The translations under genes and the position numbers were made by a program. Under the pieces are notes generated by a model. That model saw only the letters and a program-made list of their open reading frames with translations, did not search any database and was not told the origin of the DNA. A stretch of DNA of 64,000 bases from Spirodela intermedia (Eukaryota > Streptophyta > Magnoliopsida > Alismatales > Araceae), in NCBI GenBank assembly GCA_902729315.2, contig LR746269.1, forward strand, positions 2,092,501-2,156,500, written 5' to 3'. Below, piece by piece: positions 38,806 to 51,619 of the stretch. Position 1 is the first letter of the stretch. Every line of letters begins with the position of its first letter.

Positions 38806-41800
38806 GAACGATCGATCCAACATGAAAGTCAGCGGGACGACTCGTGGTGTATCCAAAGATCGATAATCGGATCCCCGTATTGGATCCGATACCCTACAAT
38901 GACGAGGCCTATTCGGGCCCGTCTGCATACCTTACGGGGCAGCCGGAGGGAGCCCTCCGCCGCCACCATGGCCGCGTCCACTCGCCGGAGAGGAAACCCG
39001 GCGGCACCGCCAGTCTCCTTCTGTCTCCGCCATGCATGCGCGACGGCTCCGGCTGCATGGAGACGGCGGTGATGGCGCCGCGAACTCGGAGCCTCCGGTG
39101 GCCCCGCCGCAAAGGAGAAACGGTGGCTTCGTAGAGGAGAAGAGGGGAGGGTGGAGAAGAACGGGGAGGAGTTGTTGGGTTATGTAGAGAGGAGGAGGAG
39201 GAAGAAGAGGCAATGTAGTCATGGTTTCGACATCTCCGAGAGGAGGAGGCCGAGTGGAGCAGCTGACTATGCATGGGCCATGTCCAAGATGTGGAGAAAC
39301 GCTTCCGCGTGGCTCCAATTAGGGTGTAATGACGAGGCGATGTCGCCATTTTCAGGGCCCGGCGACCGGCGTTCCCGGTCGCTGTCGACGGGTCATTTTG
39401 ACTCAGGACAGTCGGGGCATCGTCCACCTCACCGCCACGTGCCGTGACTTAAATATCTTTCTCCGACGACCAAGATTGCCCATTTAGCAGCATCTGCATT
39501 CGATCGAAGAAAATATCACACTAGGTGGGCGTAACTTCTGCACTAACCACGTTGAAAGCGATATAAATGCCATTAGGCATATTAAATTAATGGCATCATC
39601 GGTTGGAAAGAGATATCGTTATTATTTTTTCCACCGCTGATGTTGTTACCTTCTCATTTAGATGGCAGTATGTCTCAATAATGTTACATGAAAGAGCATA
39701 GTGTTTCATGCTCCTATACTTAGTCGATGAGGTACCTTAATCTCTCCAATACACTTTCTTGATCCTCTTACTGGGCATATTTTGACTTGATGGAGGTAGT
39801 CTTCAAGATTTTACTGAATCTTATTGGTTCCTCTTATAGCATCCTTAAAACGAATAGTTTTATTTATTGATTTTAAAATTAAAAAGATTTTGCTTTGCAA
39901 TTCCTAGTTGTAAACAAAATATAGGAAGACTAAATTTATCCAAACATCTAATATCATCAAATTAGTTAACAAATTAATGAGTCATCCTATTAGTTAGCAT
40001 AATGACATAAAATATCCACATATGTTTAGCAAGTCATAATTATAAACGTTTAATTTTATTAGGAGAAATGTTCAAATATATCAAAATAGTGAGGTATGTT
40101 GAATTTAAGGGTGCATTAAGATCAACAACTGGGGATTGAATTGATTGGATTAATTTTGACTCTAGCCTAACTCTCATAATCTTTTTTCCCCTTTTTAATC
40201 ATATATTCTTTATGATTTCTTAGATCTAGATCTTGAGGATACCTAGAATTTCATAATGAACTGCTCCTTGCATACTCCACTTTACCAAGAACACTTATTC
40301 TTGACCTCAACAAACCCTTGAGTGTACACTTGCTCATTTCAAGGGCTCAACTCTTATAGAGTTTCAATTGAAACTTTACCTAGTTCATGGCTCTATGTAG
40401 ACCAAAATCTAGCTAAAAGAATCTACTCCCATAGTATGACAAGCAAATAATCAAAATTTTAGTTATTAGAAAATAGTTATAGAAAATCCAATATGTCACA
40501 TCCATTATTGTTTTATCAAGTAGGATTTTGATATATCATATGTTTCAACAATAACATAATTGTTAAACAATTAGTGTATATAACTGAAGTCATCAATTCT
40601 AGCATTCTTGATAAGAATCCAACATGGTTAAAACATATCTTTATATACAACTCAAGGTAAATTAAACATTTAAATTTAAATCTAAATGACATCAAATGAA
40701 ACATAAATTTGAAGCATACTCGCTAATTTTCTATATCAACATTCAGCACCAATATTTTACAGACTTCAGATAATTCAATTTACTATTCAATTAATATTTG
40801 AATTAGCATTTATATAGTATATGTATAATTGATAAGTTCATGAGTTGAATTGACTGAAAGTATTTTTTTCAAACGAACATAGTATAACTCTTAAACTTTC
40901 ATCTCAATATTTTATTTCAAACCTTTGAAAATTTTTCAATGACAAAATCATTACTTCTAAATAATGAAAATTTCATATTTTTAGGTGTAAAGGTACTATG
41001 GAAATTAATGATTTCAAGTGTATTTTTAATTATTATTAGGGGATTCAAGTTGTGAATGTCAGCCAAAATCATTGAACCAATATCTGAACATGACATTAGT
41101 AATTTTTTTTGTCAATATATTCTTAATTAATATAATTCAATCATGTGCTCCTAATTAATTAAATAATTGTGTTTACATATAAAGACATGTTTTATCATTA
41201 TGATTGTATTATTTTTTATCAATATATTTTTATATATGTTTTTCATCATCAAACCTTCTAAGATAATTAAGGCTCTTGAAGCCAAAAAATATAGATAATA
41301 TAATATAATATAACATAATATACCTTTACAACACATTTATTATTCCAATTTTGATAAATTTTAATATGGTGTGATCTAGAATGAATGGCTAAGTTGACCT
41401 ACTAGGATAGTCAAGGGAACCAACTAACTTAGGCTTGTTGCATACATGCTACAATGAAAGCAATACCTCATTAGGTTATTTCAATGGCCTCTAGGAATCG
41501 TCAGTCTTGAAAAATATTCTGCTTTCATGTTCCCTATCTCACACGACTATTTCAAACAAACGATCTCCACATGCATGACATGTGAATCTTTCTCAAAGGG
41601 AAGATAATGTCTTAATGAAAACCAAGCAGCTGACAGTCTAGATGTTTTCAAGACCAGATCAAAATTAGAAGTACTTTTGACGTTGTTGGCTGCCTTCATA
41701 GTTTTACTAAATTACTAAACCTTTCTCTTGACACTATCAAACCACTATAGTTACATAATCTTCCACAAATTTGACATCCCCTTATCCCAATCTAGATTTT

Positions 41801-43382
41801 TAACCAAATATGTGAGAAACAACTTTCTATTATAGCACATAATCTTAGAAGAGGTGATTCATGCCAATTAATCTAAAAGCATGAAAAAAATCATAATTTT
41901 TTTATACTACATAACTTTACCTTATGTAAGAATTCATAGATATCATACACTTACCCTATCCTTATCAAGATATTCCATCATCCTCTATTCACTCACCATC
42001 TCAATCACCTAAACCTCACATGTACATGGTTGTCCTCACCCAACATGCTCTATTTTCATTACTTGTGGTTTAACTAAGAACGAAAATGTAATCTCTTTTG
42101 ACACCATCATCAAGAGCATTTCCTTATGTGAATGATGTAACATTACAAGTGCAAATGTAAATTGCATTCCACATCTTGCAAGATTTTTATCAACACTTTT
42201 TGACAATCAATAAACTCATTTTAGTGATTAATTACTTTTTGCCTACATTTAAAATTCTTTTGTTTCATTTTTAGGGCAAGAAGTGAGTGTTTTAAAGTTG
42301 ATTTATGTTAAAAGTGAAGCCAAAAAATTAAGTGTTACACTTTCATAGTTATATAGGGTAAAGTATATATAAAATGAGTAATTTTGATGTAAAAACTGAA
42401 CCAAAACTGAAGGATGTATCAAGGGTTGAAACAGGAGACATGAGCGTCAATTGTCAATAAAACTAAAAGCTAAAAACTAAAAGGGTTAGCCACACAACCA
42501 AGGTGCTAGCATATTCCACTGAGTTGCAACAACTCCATTGCTCAAGATCCAAATAAACAAGGAAAAACGTTAACCATTGAGTGACATACATTTTGTACTG
42601 CATTCTAGGGCTTGTCAAATTCTAGGAGCCCTTCAAATGTAAGACTAACTAAGCTCCTAAAAATTAGAAAATAATATCGAATTTGAAGTTTCCAAATCCT
42701 ATAAAGCAGTTTCTTAAAGCTTTCAAATTTTTCAAAAGCTCTACCAACATCTCAAGTGATCTTTGAATCTCCAGCAACATTCTTTAATCATGTTCTTAAA
42801 CAAGACATAATACTAATAAAAGGTTTGGTCAATATCTTGATAAAGCCTAACCTTTAGTGGATTTAAGATCAGCCTAATAGAAATACTCAGGGGGATATTT
42901 GAGGGAGATATTAGATTTATGACTAGACCAAATCTCTATGAAATATCTTGTACCATGTAGGCTGAATTAAAGTGGCACATAAATTTTATTCACAACATGA
43001 TTAACCTAGGTCAAGGTAATAGCCTTTGTTTTGAGGTCAATAAATTTAGCAATGCATGCATGGACCCACACCTTTTTTGCTATCTTTTCTCTTCATCAAC
43101 TTCTGCTACAAATTCTAATGATGATTGTGAAATAGCTCTTAACTTGGAAATCCAATAATCAACCTATCTATCGCAAAAGTTGCTTGGCTTTAACACTTTC
43201 CTGTTCAATCTTGTAATTGTGAGGACTCCTTCACTCTGATGATATAAACTCTTTCATTAAGTAGTAATCTAAACTTTTCTCAATGGATAAATTATCAAGA
43301 TCTGTTATCAGTTCATGTCTCATCATTATCTGACACTCAGACTTTCATAATGAAATTGATTCACATCCTAGATAACAATCTC

Positions 43383-43457
<75 letters not shown>

Positions 43458-44317
43458 ATCTTCCAAGACATACAATAATGCTTAGAACCATTGTTGACTT
43501 GATCGACATTGTAAAAGTGTAAAGCCCAATAAATTAACATGGATCCCTATTCAGTAGTAGGGTAGAGACAAATAATTGACTTATGCTGGCTGATTTGAGA
43601 TCCCTCAAGAGTTCTTGTGCATAAAAAAAAAACATCCCACCTATTGATAGATAAAGGCACCGAAAGAGGTCACCATTCCCATCCTTGGCTAATTAACCAC
43701 AGATAATCGTACCTTCAGATACTAATATTCAGCTAAACTACTTTGATCCAAGGAGACAATTTTTGGACTCCACTATACAACCCAAAATAACCTTCAAAGT
43801 GGATTTCAAGTCTTCACTTCTAGCGGGTAGGGAGAGGGGCGTTAATTGGCATCAGTACCTTTGAGGTTTAAGCAAAGAAGAAATGAAAATATTTATTGAG
43901 GAACCAAAACTGATACTGGCGCAGAACTGCCAAGTGTCAGTTTCTCATGAGAGCCACGCATAAAGAAAATATACCTGGCATGGCATAAAAGGAATTCCTC
44001 AAGAAACGAGGCAACCTCAAGCAGGGGTGATGGCGTTCTCGGAGTTGGAATCTCTGCCCTGGTCAAGGAATGTGCCCAGCAGGACAATTCCCTGGTGCAT
44101 ACACTATCATTCAGTCGGTGGAGATCCCTCCCTCGCTATTCTTCACAGAAAGAAGCAGGATTACGCACAAGAGTCCCAGGGTCTTGGGCGATCTGTTAGA
44201 ACTTACCAAATCTAGTAAGTATAACCCTCAAATCATCAAACATGAGATACATAAATCCCGGGGATATTTATAACGCGGTTCAGGATTGCTGGTTACCTCT
44301 TGCAGTGGCATGGTGCC
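38806..44317. other. Intergenic spacer, GC-rich then AT-rich, no gene seen
   Basis: From 38.8 to 39.45 kb the DNA is GC-rich with several overlapping open frames on both strands, a sign of composition rather than coding. From 39.5 to 43.9 kb it is AT-rich and without credible ORFs. The 43.9-44.3 kb part is probably the 3' flank of the sugar transporter. Confidence 0.6.
43379..43455. repeat. (CT)n(CA)n compound microsatellite
   Basis: About 45 bases of CT repeat, with one CC interruption, continue into about 30 bases of CA repeat inside the AT-rich spacer. Confidence 0.95.
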
Positions 44318-47300
44318 TCACGATTCATCCGTTTTTGTGATGGCAACTTCGTTTAGAGGCTCGGGCGGAGCTTTCGAGGCGGGCAGCAGATCAATGAGCA
44401 TCCTGGCCGGGGCGAAGTACATGTGGAGTGACATCATGCAGATAATGATGCCCAGGAAAAGCTGCGAGGGGGGTGAGGAGCGCATGAATAATGACCCTGA
44501 AATGAAAAACAAGCAGACGGCACATAAACGGGACTTTTCACCTGCAGAGTGGGCCTGAAGTTGAAAAGGAATATAGACAGGACCATTGTCAGCAGCATCG
44601 CCATTGATGTTGAATAAACCTGAAGAGAGAGAGAGAGAGAGAGAAGAGAGAGAGGGAGATAAAAAAAAAGAGAAGGAGAGGTGAGAGAATGGTAGAGTGG
44701 TGCCAATTGACCAGATATGGGTATCTCTCAAAAGTGTTAATCGTTGAATGAAAGAAGTATATGTGACAAGTTTACTATTCTCCCTTCTCTTATCCAGACC
44801 CTCTCACCTTGGCTTAGGTACTGGAATCATTCTTTCCACTCTTAGATAAAATGATTTTGCTTCTATTGGAATCTATCAGTACTTGGTCAATCATCCGGAT
44901 GCCCACATAAAAACACTAATAAGAATTTTTTTATAAAAGCTTATGAGGATGAACATGAATATTCTTGGTACCTCTTATTACTCTAAACAGCAGGAAAGTA
45001 GAATGCGATTATATGTGAAACATGGTTTCAAAACTTCTCGTTTCAATGCCCATTCCCATCCACATTTCGTCACATGGACTACAGAATAGGATTGTCTCCA
45101 AGTTGTTCAGTCCCATCAAAAGGAAATATGCATTCAACCAGGAAAAGAAAAAGAAAGACTACAGAAACTAAAATAGGTCTATTTTTCAAAATATTTAATG
45201 AAATGTGAAATTCAAAGTAAAATATTAATTAATTAATTTTACAAAAGAAAACTGCCCAGCCGCTTATCTGTAACGGAAATGAGATACTCCAGATCTAAAC
45301 CGAAACCTGCTCAAAGAACTGAGATATTTCATATCTACACAATCGTACTTGGTCTTTACTCCAGACTGCCGACATTACTTAAAATCCACCTCGATCGTAC
45401 TTGGTCTACGACTTTGAACTCAAAAACCCACCTCCACATACCCAAGTTGGTATCCCAAATCTTTTAATCACGGAAATCACTGGCTGCATTTGTATATTAA
45501 GAGATCACGCAGTGGATCGCTGGTGTATAAAGGTCAAAACACCTCTGACAACTGCTAGGTAAGCTCAACAATCTGCAGCAATGAGTGTACCTCTATAGAA
45601 GTTTGGTTTGTCGATAAGCACCTTTGCCTCATCTGCATGCTCAGACATGCCTCAAAACCATGAATAGGTTTCTAAACATGACATGAGTATGAACCAAGTG
45701 TTTACTGATGGATATGATATTAGGCATAGATGCGCAGTTAATGTTGCACCCAGAGCTGGTTAGTTCAGATGTAAATTAATTTCTGTAAGTTTTTGTTGTT
45801 AAAAATGAAAATGAACATATCTGAAGGAAGGGAAGAAAAATATGTAGACTACAGAGATTACTCAAAAAGGTTGTTGAGACGTTTTATACATAAGAGATAA
45901 CTAAAACATCTTTGATTCAGGAAGAATTTATAGATTAACATTCAAATAACAAAGTGACACAAAGGAAAGATGATTGTTTGACTCATTAGAACTGATCTAC
46001 AGGAAATTTATAGTGACAGAGTTGCAAATGCATTTCATGTTCACTGCAGTGAACATTGACACTCAATTCCATCGTCCATGATCATGATTTTGATTAAGAG
46101 ACGGAAGAAAAAAAGAGATCTTAAAATGGGAACAAACCAGTAAACAATTTCCACTATATAAACTGGAATAGATGACATAGCTCTAATGTAGAAGTAAAAG
46201 ACAACTCGATAAAAAATCACCTTGACGATGTTATCTGCATATTTCATCAACCATGAAACCAGTAATCCAGTGGATCCCAAATTAAGTACAACCAACCATG
46301 TGGTGATGGAGTACCCATCAACAAGTCGTTCCCACCATGGTCCTCTTTCAAATCCAACTCTAAAATCATCTAAGAGAAGTCGTAGCATGTTAAAGATTGC
46401 ACCGAACCTGGAAAAGAGCATTCAGTGAACAGAGAAAGAAAGAAACACGTTACTCATTGTGGCCCTTTTGAAGAAACAACGGATGGCGCATATACAGTTT
46501 TATCAATTGACTGCAATGAAAATTGCTAGGGATCAAATGGTTTAGCTTATTTGTTGGTAGCTTGGAGGATTACAAGCATGACTATTACTTTCCAATTGGC
46601 TATTTTTGCTTTAATTGCGACTTCATCAATCTTACTGATTCGAAGCATGCCTCACTTAAGGGAATGGAAGCATATTTAAGTGGGGCTGTAAGGATGCGTA
46701 CATATATAATTGTACATTCTGCCAGTACAAGCTGTCATTGTTTTTCTTCATCAGAAACTCAGTGTAAACTCCTGCCAGTGCTGAAAGACAAGCAGATAGG
46801 ATTCCCAGCATGTAACCTCGTACAGGTGCTGAGAAAAGGGATTCACATGATGCCTCCCCACAGCTTTTCACCTGAAATCAAGAGGCCAAAAATGAATAAC
46901 TTCCGTTCCATAGAGGAAATAGTACTCGATCAAGGAACCTGTATTACAGTACATTCTTTCTTTTAGGTCAGCTGATTTACTCGGCAGTTCTGTCTGTTAA
47001 TGCAAGTAGAACCACACCTTTAACAGAAAATGGAAAATGCAGCATATATATAAAGAAAAAGGTAGCTGCCAATGGAAAAGCAGGCCAGTGAAAGTTACCA
47101 CACAGAAGAATCTTCTTATGTGCATTTGAAAGAAACTAAGCCACAACAGAAACCTCCAGCAAAAGAGAACTTATGGCAAAGTACTTAATAAGGCCACTAA
47201 GGGATAAAACATCAATCAACCAGCATTTTCTGCAACCATTGAAACTTCAGAACAGTTGAATACGATGCTTTGGACGTCCAAAATAGAAAAAGCATTATAG

Positions 47301-48840
47301 AATTCGTTCTTTTCTCATTTGAAATTTTAAACCACAAAAATATGAGCTACAAAGTCACTACTCCAGAAGCAGTAAACGAGACCATACTTCCGGTTGCTAC
47401 TATGAATATAATAAAAATAACTATGACAAATACTCATTGTGTAAGGAAAAGACAAGAGGAAAGCTTTGGAAAATGACCTGGCTTGTTGTTGTCCCAACAG
47501 TCAACAGAATGATTGCCATCCACTGAAGATTTGACAGCTTCCGCCTAAGGAATAGCCTAAGATTTGAAAAGAAAAAATTAACTGAGGAAAATCATCCTAA
47601 AGTGGAAAAGGTGAATCTAAACCAGATTCATCTCAGATCAGATCACCCAATAGACAAAAAGCACTAATAAAACAAGGTAAGAAAAAATGAGTTCTAGATG
47701 GATCATGATGAGGAGCACCTGAATAAGATCCCAGTTGTTACAATTTTCAGATTTCCCATTATCTGGTATGTTGAAGTATCCACATATGTCAAAGTTGCAA
47801 ACTGAACGTTGTTGTGGATAAGGTAGATGACAGAAGGAATTGGAAACAAACGAATGCTCTTCCACTCTGTAGTCATACTTGGGGGGGATGAAGACTGACA
47901 CTCTTTCCAGAGGAGCAAACTGGATATAAGAAGCTGAGATTCAAGAGGAAAAGATAACACAAGTCAACGCCACAACCCGACAATAATGGACATAAAGCAA
48001 TCGAACTATGCACAGTCACATTTAATTCCTGACTTAATTGGTATCATTACAAAAGAGTTGCAAGTAAATTGCATCGGGAGAAGTACCTTGAAGACTTCTG
48101 CAAGGAATGGAACAGTTGCATAGTCATATTTATAACCTCCGTTACTTTGGGAGAGCGTTGTCAAAATTCCCTGAATCAATAAAAGAAGAGATATTATTCA
48201 ACGCAGTTCCCTTTGATAACTTTTTTTTTGAAATTACCTTCAACATCTAACCAGCATAAATCATTGCGAAACTTGGGGAAATAAGAGAATGCGTGTGTTT
48301 AGGGACACTGCATAAGTTCCTGCATCAGATCACATTCACGTGGGCACATGGCTTGCTCTAGAACACAAATGCACCTGCCCAGTGCCCTATTATCAAATCA
48401 ACGCTTATATAATTCCACTGGGAGCTAAATATACGCAACCCCAAAGCAAAGCACGCAAATCAAAACACTGGCTAGGATTAGAACAATCGGGATTACAATC
48501 CAAGTTTCTTATTCCAGCTTCCGGAACCATACTAATGCTTGGTTAGATCTCCTTATCGGATGCAGTCTTCACGGAGAAAGCAGCATGCCCCGACCTTCGA
48601 AATGCAGGTCCAGGAACGTAGCCAGTTTCTCCCGTTGAAGAAGCAAAAACACACGAAAGATAAATGCAGATCTAGGATTAACGCGCAGCATAGCTGACGA
48701 CAATGGATAACAGACGGATCAGGCGGATCCTCACTGCACTAGAATTCTAGGGACGAAATATCCACTTAAACCTGCCAGCGTCTCCATACCTGCGAGCTGG
48801 TCAGAAGCGTGAGGAGCGCAGCCACGAAGTACCACTGCAT
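44318..48840 (-). CDS. CMP-sialic acid transporter-like nucleotide-sugar transporter
   Basis: Eight exons: 48790-48840, 48087-48170, 47719-47933, 47478-47556, 46702-46871, 46221-46407, 44542-44619 and 44318-44461. Phases agree and give 335 residues (about 340 in Arabidopsis CSTLP1, At5g41760, from memory). The protein is hydrophobic throughout, fitting the ten membrane spans of the drug/metabolite transporter superfamily. Signature stretches: MQWYFVAALLTLLTSSQ (start), YDYATVPFLAEVFK, NNVQFATLTYVDTSTYQIMG, GVYTEFLMKKNNDSLYWQN, GLLVSWLMKYADNIVKVYS and ICMMSLHMYFAP. Members exchange nucleotide sugars for the nucleoside monophosphate across Golgi/ER membranes. The true substrate of the plant proteins is not settled by sequence, and plants have little or no sialic acid. 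Intron 6 is 1.6 kb and carries a CT tract at its 3' splice site. Confidence 0.94.
44622..44656. repeat. GA microsatellite forming a polypyrimidine tract
   Basis: The plus-strand GA repeat is a CT tract on the transporter's coding strand, ending immediately at the CAG acceptor before the exon that starts at 44619. It therefore seems to serve as the polypyrimidine tract of intron 6. Confidence 0.8.
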
Positions 48841-49582
48841 TGCTCTTCCCCGCACGCCGCCTCTCCCTTTGCTCCGCAACAAGAATCAAACCTGTAGACG
48901 AGGAAGAGGAGATACCAGAAGAAAACCAGATGGAGTCGGAGATCTTGCGGAGCCGAGGCCCCCCTTCCCACCCCCAACAGTCCCTCCACACTCGTCAGCT
49001 TCCCAGATTCCAATTCGCGCTACTCGGAGCAATCATTTCTTCTGGATTTCTGATACCAACGGCCACGCCCAAGCCCACAAAACCGAAAGACGCCCAATTC
49101 CTCCTATCGGAATTAGCACAAACTTTCTGTTATCAATTTAAAATAATGATTAAATTATAAAAGACCCCTCTCTCTCTCTGTCTCTCTCTTTATAATCAGT
49201 ATATGTGTCATTACTACGTGATTATTTCTGTCATTTTTTTATAAAAGCAGTAATACCCTGTATTTTCCAAGTATTACGCTTTTGGCCTTCGTTGGCTAGG
49301 CGCAAGCGAGAGAGAGAGGTCACTTTTGGGTAAATTAGTCTTTTTTTCTAATTTGATTAGATGCCAGATAATCTCAGTTACGGTTTTCTACTTTTTTTAA
49401 CTGAAGTTAATCGAGGGGCTGAAAACAAATAGTTATTTACTTTGGAGGGGGACTTGAGATTAAATGAAAAGTAGAGAGCTTATCAATAAGACTAGTAGTT
49501 TATGAATCCACGTTTCTTGAGAGAGAGAGAGAGAGAAAGACGGCCATTAACGCGTTCGAGAGTTCAAAAATTCCGGTCGAGT
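48841..49582. other. Spacer between transporter start and DUF1645 stop
   Basis: About 740 bp. The first part should hold the transporter 5' UTR and promoter; the rest is the 3' flank of the DUF1645 gene. CT-rich (49168-49190) and GA-rich (49307-49318, 49519-49535) runs are present. No gene is seen. Confidence 0.5.
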
Positions 49583-50374
49583 CTAGTGTGAACCATTGAG
49601 TTGCGGCTCCGGCAACGACTCTAGAAGGGTCGGAAAGAGACTGGTCGGCCCTCGCACGTAGGGAAAGAATCCCGCCAGAGGGCGCCGCCGCCGCCGGCAT
49701 CCCGTCGCCGTATCTCCGATCATGTTCCCTTTCTCGTGTTGCTCCTCCCCAGTCGCCGCCGAGGGGGAGGGCTTCGATTTGGGACCGGCGATTCCTTCGC
49801 CGCGAGATTCCCCTCTCTTCTTCGTCTCCTTCTTCGCCTCGGCAGAGGCGTTGCGGAGGAGCCATTTCTTCGAGGAGTACTCTGCGGAGGGGCCCTTCCT
49901 GTGGATGTCCGGTTTCCACAGGCAATAGCTATCGACCGGGATATCGTCCAGCGGCGCGTCCCGTTCCGACGACGACGTCGGCGGCAGCGTGCAGCCGTCC
50001 TCCATCATGAGCCATCGGAGGGGCCGCCGGACCGGCTTCTTCACCGCCTCAGCGACAGCACCGGCGTCGGCGGCGCCCCGATTCTGGAATCCGCAGCCGT
50101 CGAAGCGGGGTACGCGGGTGAAGAGGGGGTAAATCGGACGGATCTGGCCGTTGGAGAAGATCTCGTCGGAGTTACCGGAGATGGCGGGGAACTCGAAGTC
50201 CTCACCGCCGGCCTCGTCCTCCTCGTCTCCCTCAGGCCGCCGCCCTGGTTCGCCGTCGCCCACTCCAGAGAGACGATCTCGAGCCGCCGCAGTCCCACAG
50301 GAAGACCTGATGGCTTCGATCCCGATCTCCTCCGATTGCTTCTCATTCGATATCATCTGGGAGGCCGTCACCAT
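49583..50374 (-). CDS. DUF1645 family protein
   Basis: A single uninterrupted exon of 263 residues starting with MVTASQMISNEK at 50374, the first ATG in this frame; the codon two positions upstream is GTG. After a low-complexity acidic stretch (residues about 36-59), residues 59-85 carry FEFPAISGNSDEIFSNGQIR followed by PIYPLF, the core signature of the plant DUF1645 family. A basic part follows with SSKKWLLRN in the place of the family's basic block. The C-terminal third is Lys/Arg-rich and likely disordered. No biochemical function is established for the domain. Many members are described as stress-related, but nothing here shows a role. A TATA box lies about 70 bp upstream and a short upstream ORF overlaps the start codon. 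Confidence 0.85.
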   Translation of the reverse strand: MVTASQMISNEKQSEEIGIEAIRSSCGTAAARDRLSGVGDGEPGRRPEGDEEDEAGGEDFEFPAISGNSDEIFSNGQIRPIYPLFTRVPRFDGCGFQNRGAADAGAVAEAVKKPVRRPLRWLMMEDGCTLPPTSSSERDAPLDDIPVDSYCLWKPDIHRKGPSAEYSSKKWLLRNASAEAKKETKKRGESRGEGIAGPKSKPSPSAATGEEQHEKGNMIGDTATGCRRRRRPLAGFFPYVRGPTSLFPTLLESLPEPQLNGSH

Positions 50375-50449
50375 CCGCACAGCCTCTTCCTCCGCTCCCT
50401 GCTGCTGCCGTGCATTCTTCTCCCTCTCCGTCTCTCTCAGATTATATAG
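50368..50449 (-). promoter_or_regulatory. TATA box and overlapping upstream ORF of the DUF1645 gene
   Basis: CTATATAAT lies at 50441-50449. An upstream ATG at 50415 opens a 15-codon frame whose TGA (50368-50370) falls inside ATGGTGA of the main start. Whether the uORF is in the mRNA depends on the true cap site, expected at about 50415. Confidence 0.5.
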
Positions 50450-51619
50450 GGCGTTGTAGCCTTGTTGTCGTAGGAGGGATAACGCGGGAATGGTCCACTA
50501 CGGTGGGCTCCATTGTCCTCGGTCTTTTGGCAGACCTGTGCGAAGCACGCGGTTTTGCATTTGTACCCCCGCAGAGCATCGATTCTGTCCAACCGTGCGT
50601 TGGCTAACCCGCGTGAACGGAAACCGCGGTTGAGAGGACCACAAGAGGGGGACAGTAAAACAAGCATAACTTGACGAGGACTTTTTCGAAAAAAATAAAA
50701 TAAAATACATCTAGGATCTTTCTCCGTTTTCGGGTCATAAAATCAAGCTCGAAAAATAGAAGAATTATATACTCAGAACACATAAATTCAGTAATCTAGG
50801 CTCTATAGACCCCCAGAAGGAATCAAAGAATCAAGTCACCGAGAGAAAAAAACAGTCAAAGTGTCCGTGTTGTGAATCCCTGAGGAAGAGATAATACATC
50901 AAAAATGTCCTGTGGAAGTGGCGTTGACCCAGCCCTGATCTGGCCATCGCAGTTTCTCGGTCAACAACCAGCGAAGATTAAAGTCAGCTGTTAAACTGGA
51001 TGTGAGAGGAAGAACAGGGCCTCTTGGAAGAAGGCCGGATTATTCGGTCAAGAGGTTTTCTTTTTCCTCCATTGAACTTCCATTCACAGTTCTCTGCAAC
51101 TGGTCGAGTGCGTTGATTCAGAAGAGTCTCTGCGCGGGGAGATGCCTTCGAACTACTTCAGGGAAGAAATGATCCCCGTTCTCGCTTTCTGCAGGAAGTC
51201 AACATGGGAGCCGTAAGATTCCCATAGCAAAAGATGGAAAGATCTGGTGTTTAATCGAGTTATGTGTATTGGGAAGTACCACAAATTCTTTCTATTATAG
51301 AAAAAGATTCCATCATATGTAAAAGCATAAAGAAATAATTGAGAGATAATCTTTCAGCTATGATCCCGGTGAGAGATGGCTCCACTCCATAAAACTGAGA
51401 AAATATGAACCGTAGATCTCCACACAGAGAAAGAACCGAGAAGATTAGAGACAGTTAATCGTGATCTAGCGGGGTAGGTGGAAAGGAGGAATGAGAATGC
51501 CCTCCAGAGAGGAATACTCCGATTTCTGGAACATCAGGTGGAAATTCCGGAGTAGTTTGGCCCATATTAATTCAATCATTCCATTTGAATAATTATAATG
51601 ATCCCATTAGTTTTCTTGC
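50450..51619. other. Spacer between DUF1645 promoter and SRO 3' end
   Basis: About 1.2 kb with no credible coding frame. It should contain the DUF1645 distal promoter and the 3' UTR of the SRO-like gene. Confidence 0.5.

Noticed and set aside
38909-39427. 172-codon frame in GC-rich spacer
   Set aside because: Several frames are open on both strands at once, which points to base composition; no domain seen.
43379-43455. Possible CRISPR-like or satellite array
   Set aside because: It is a simple dinucleotide microsatellite; no spacer structure.
49736-50449. 237-codon plus-strand frame opposite the DUF1645 gene
   Set aside because: Antisense shadow; the opposite strand has a clear DUF1645 signature and promoter.
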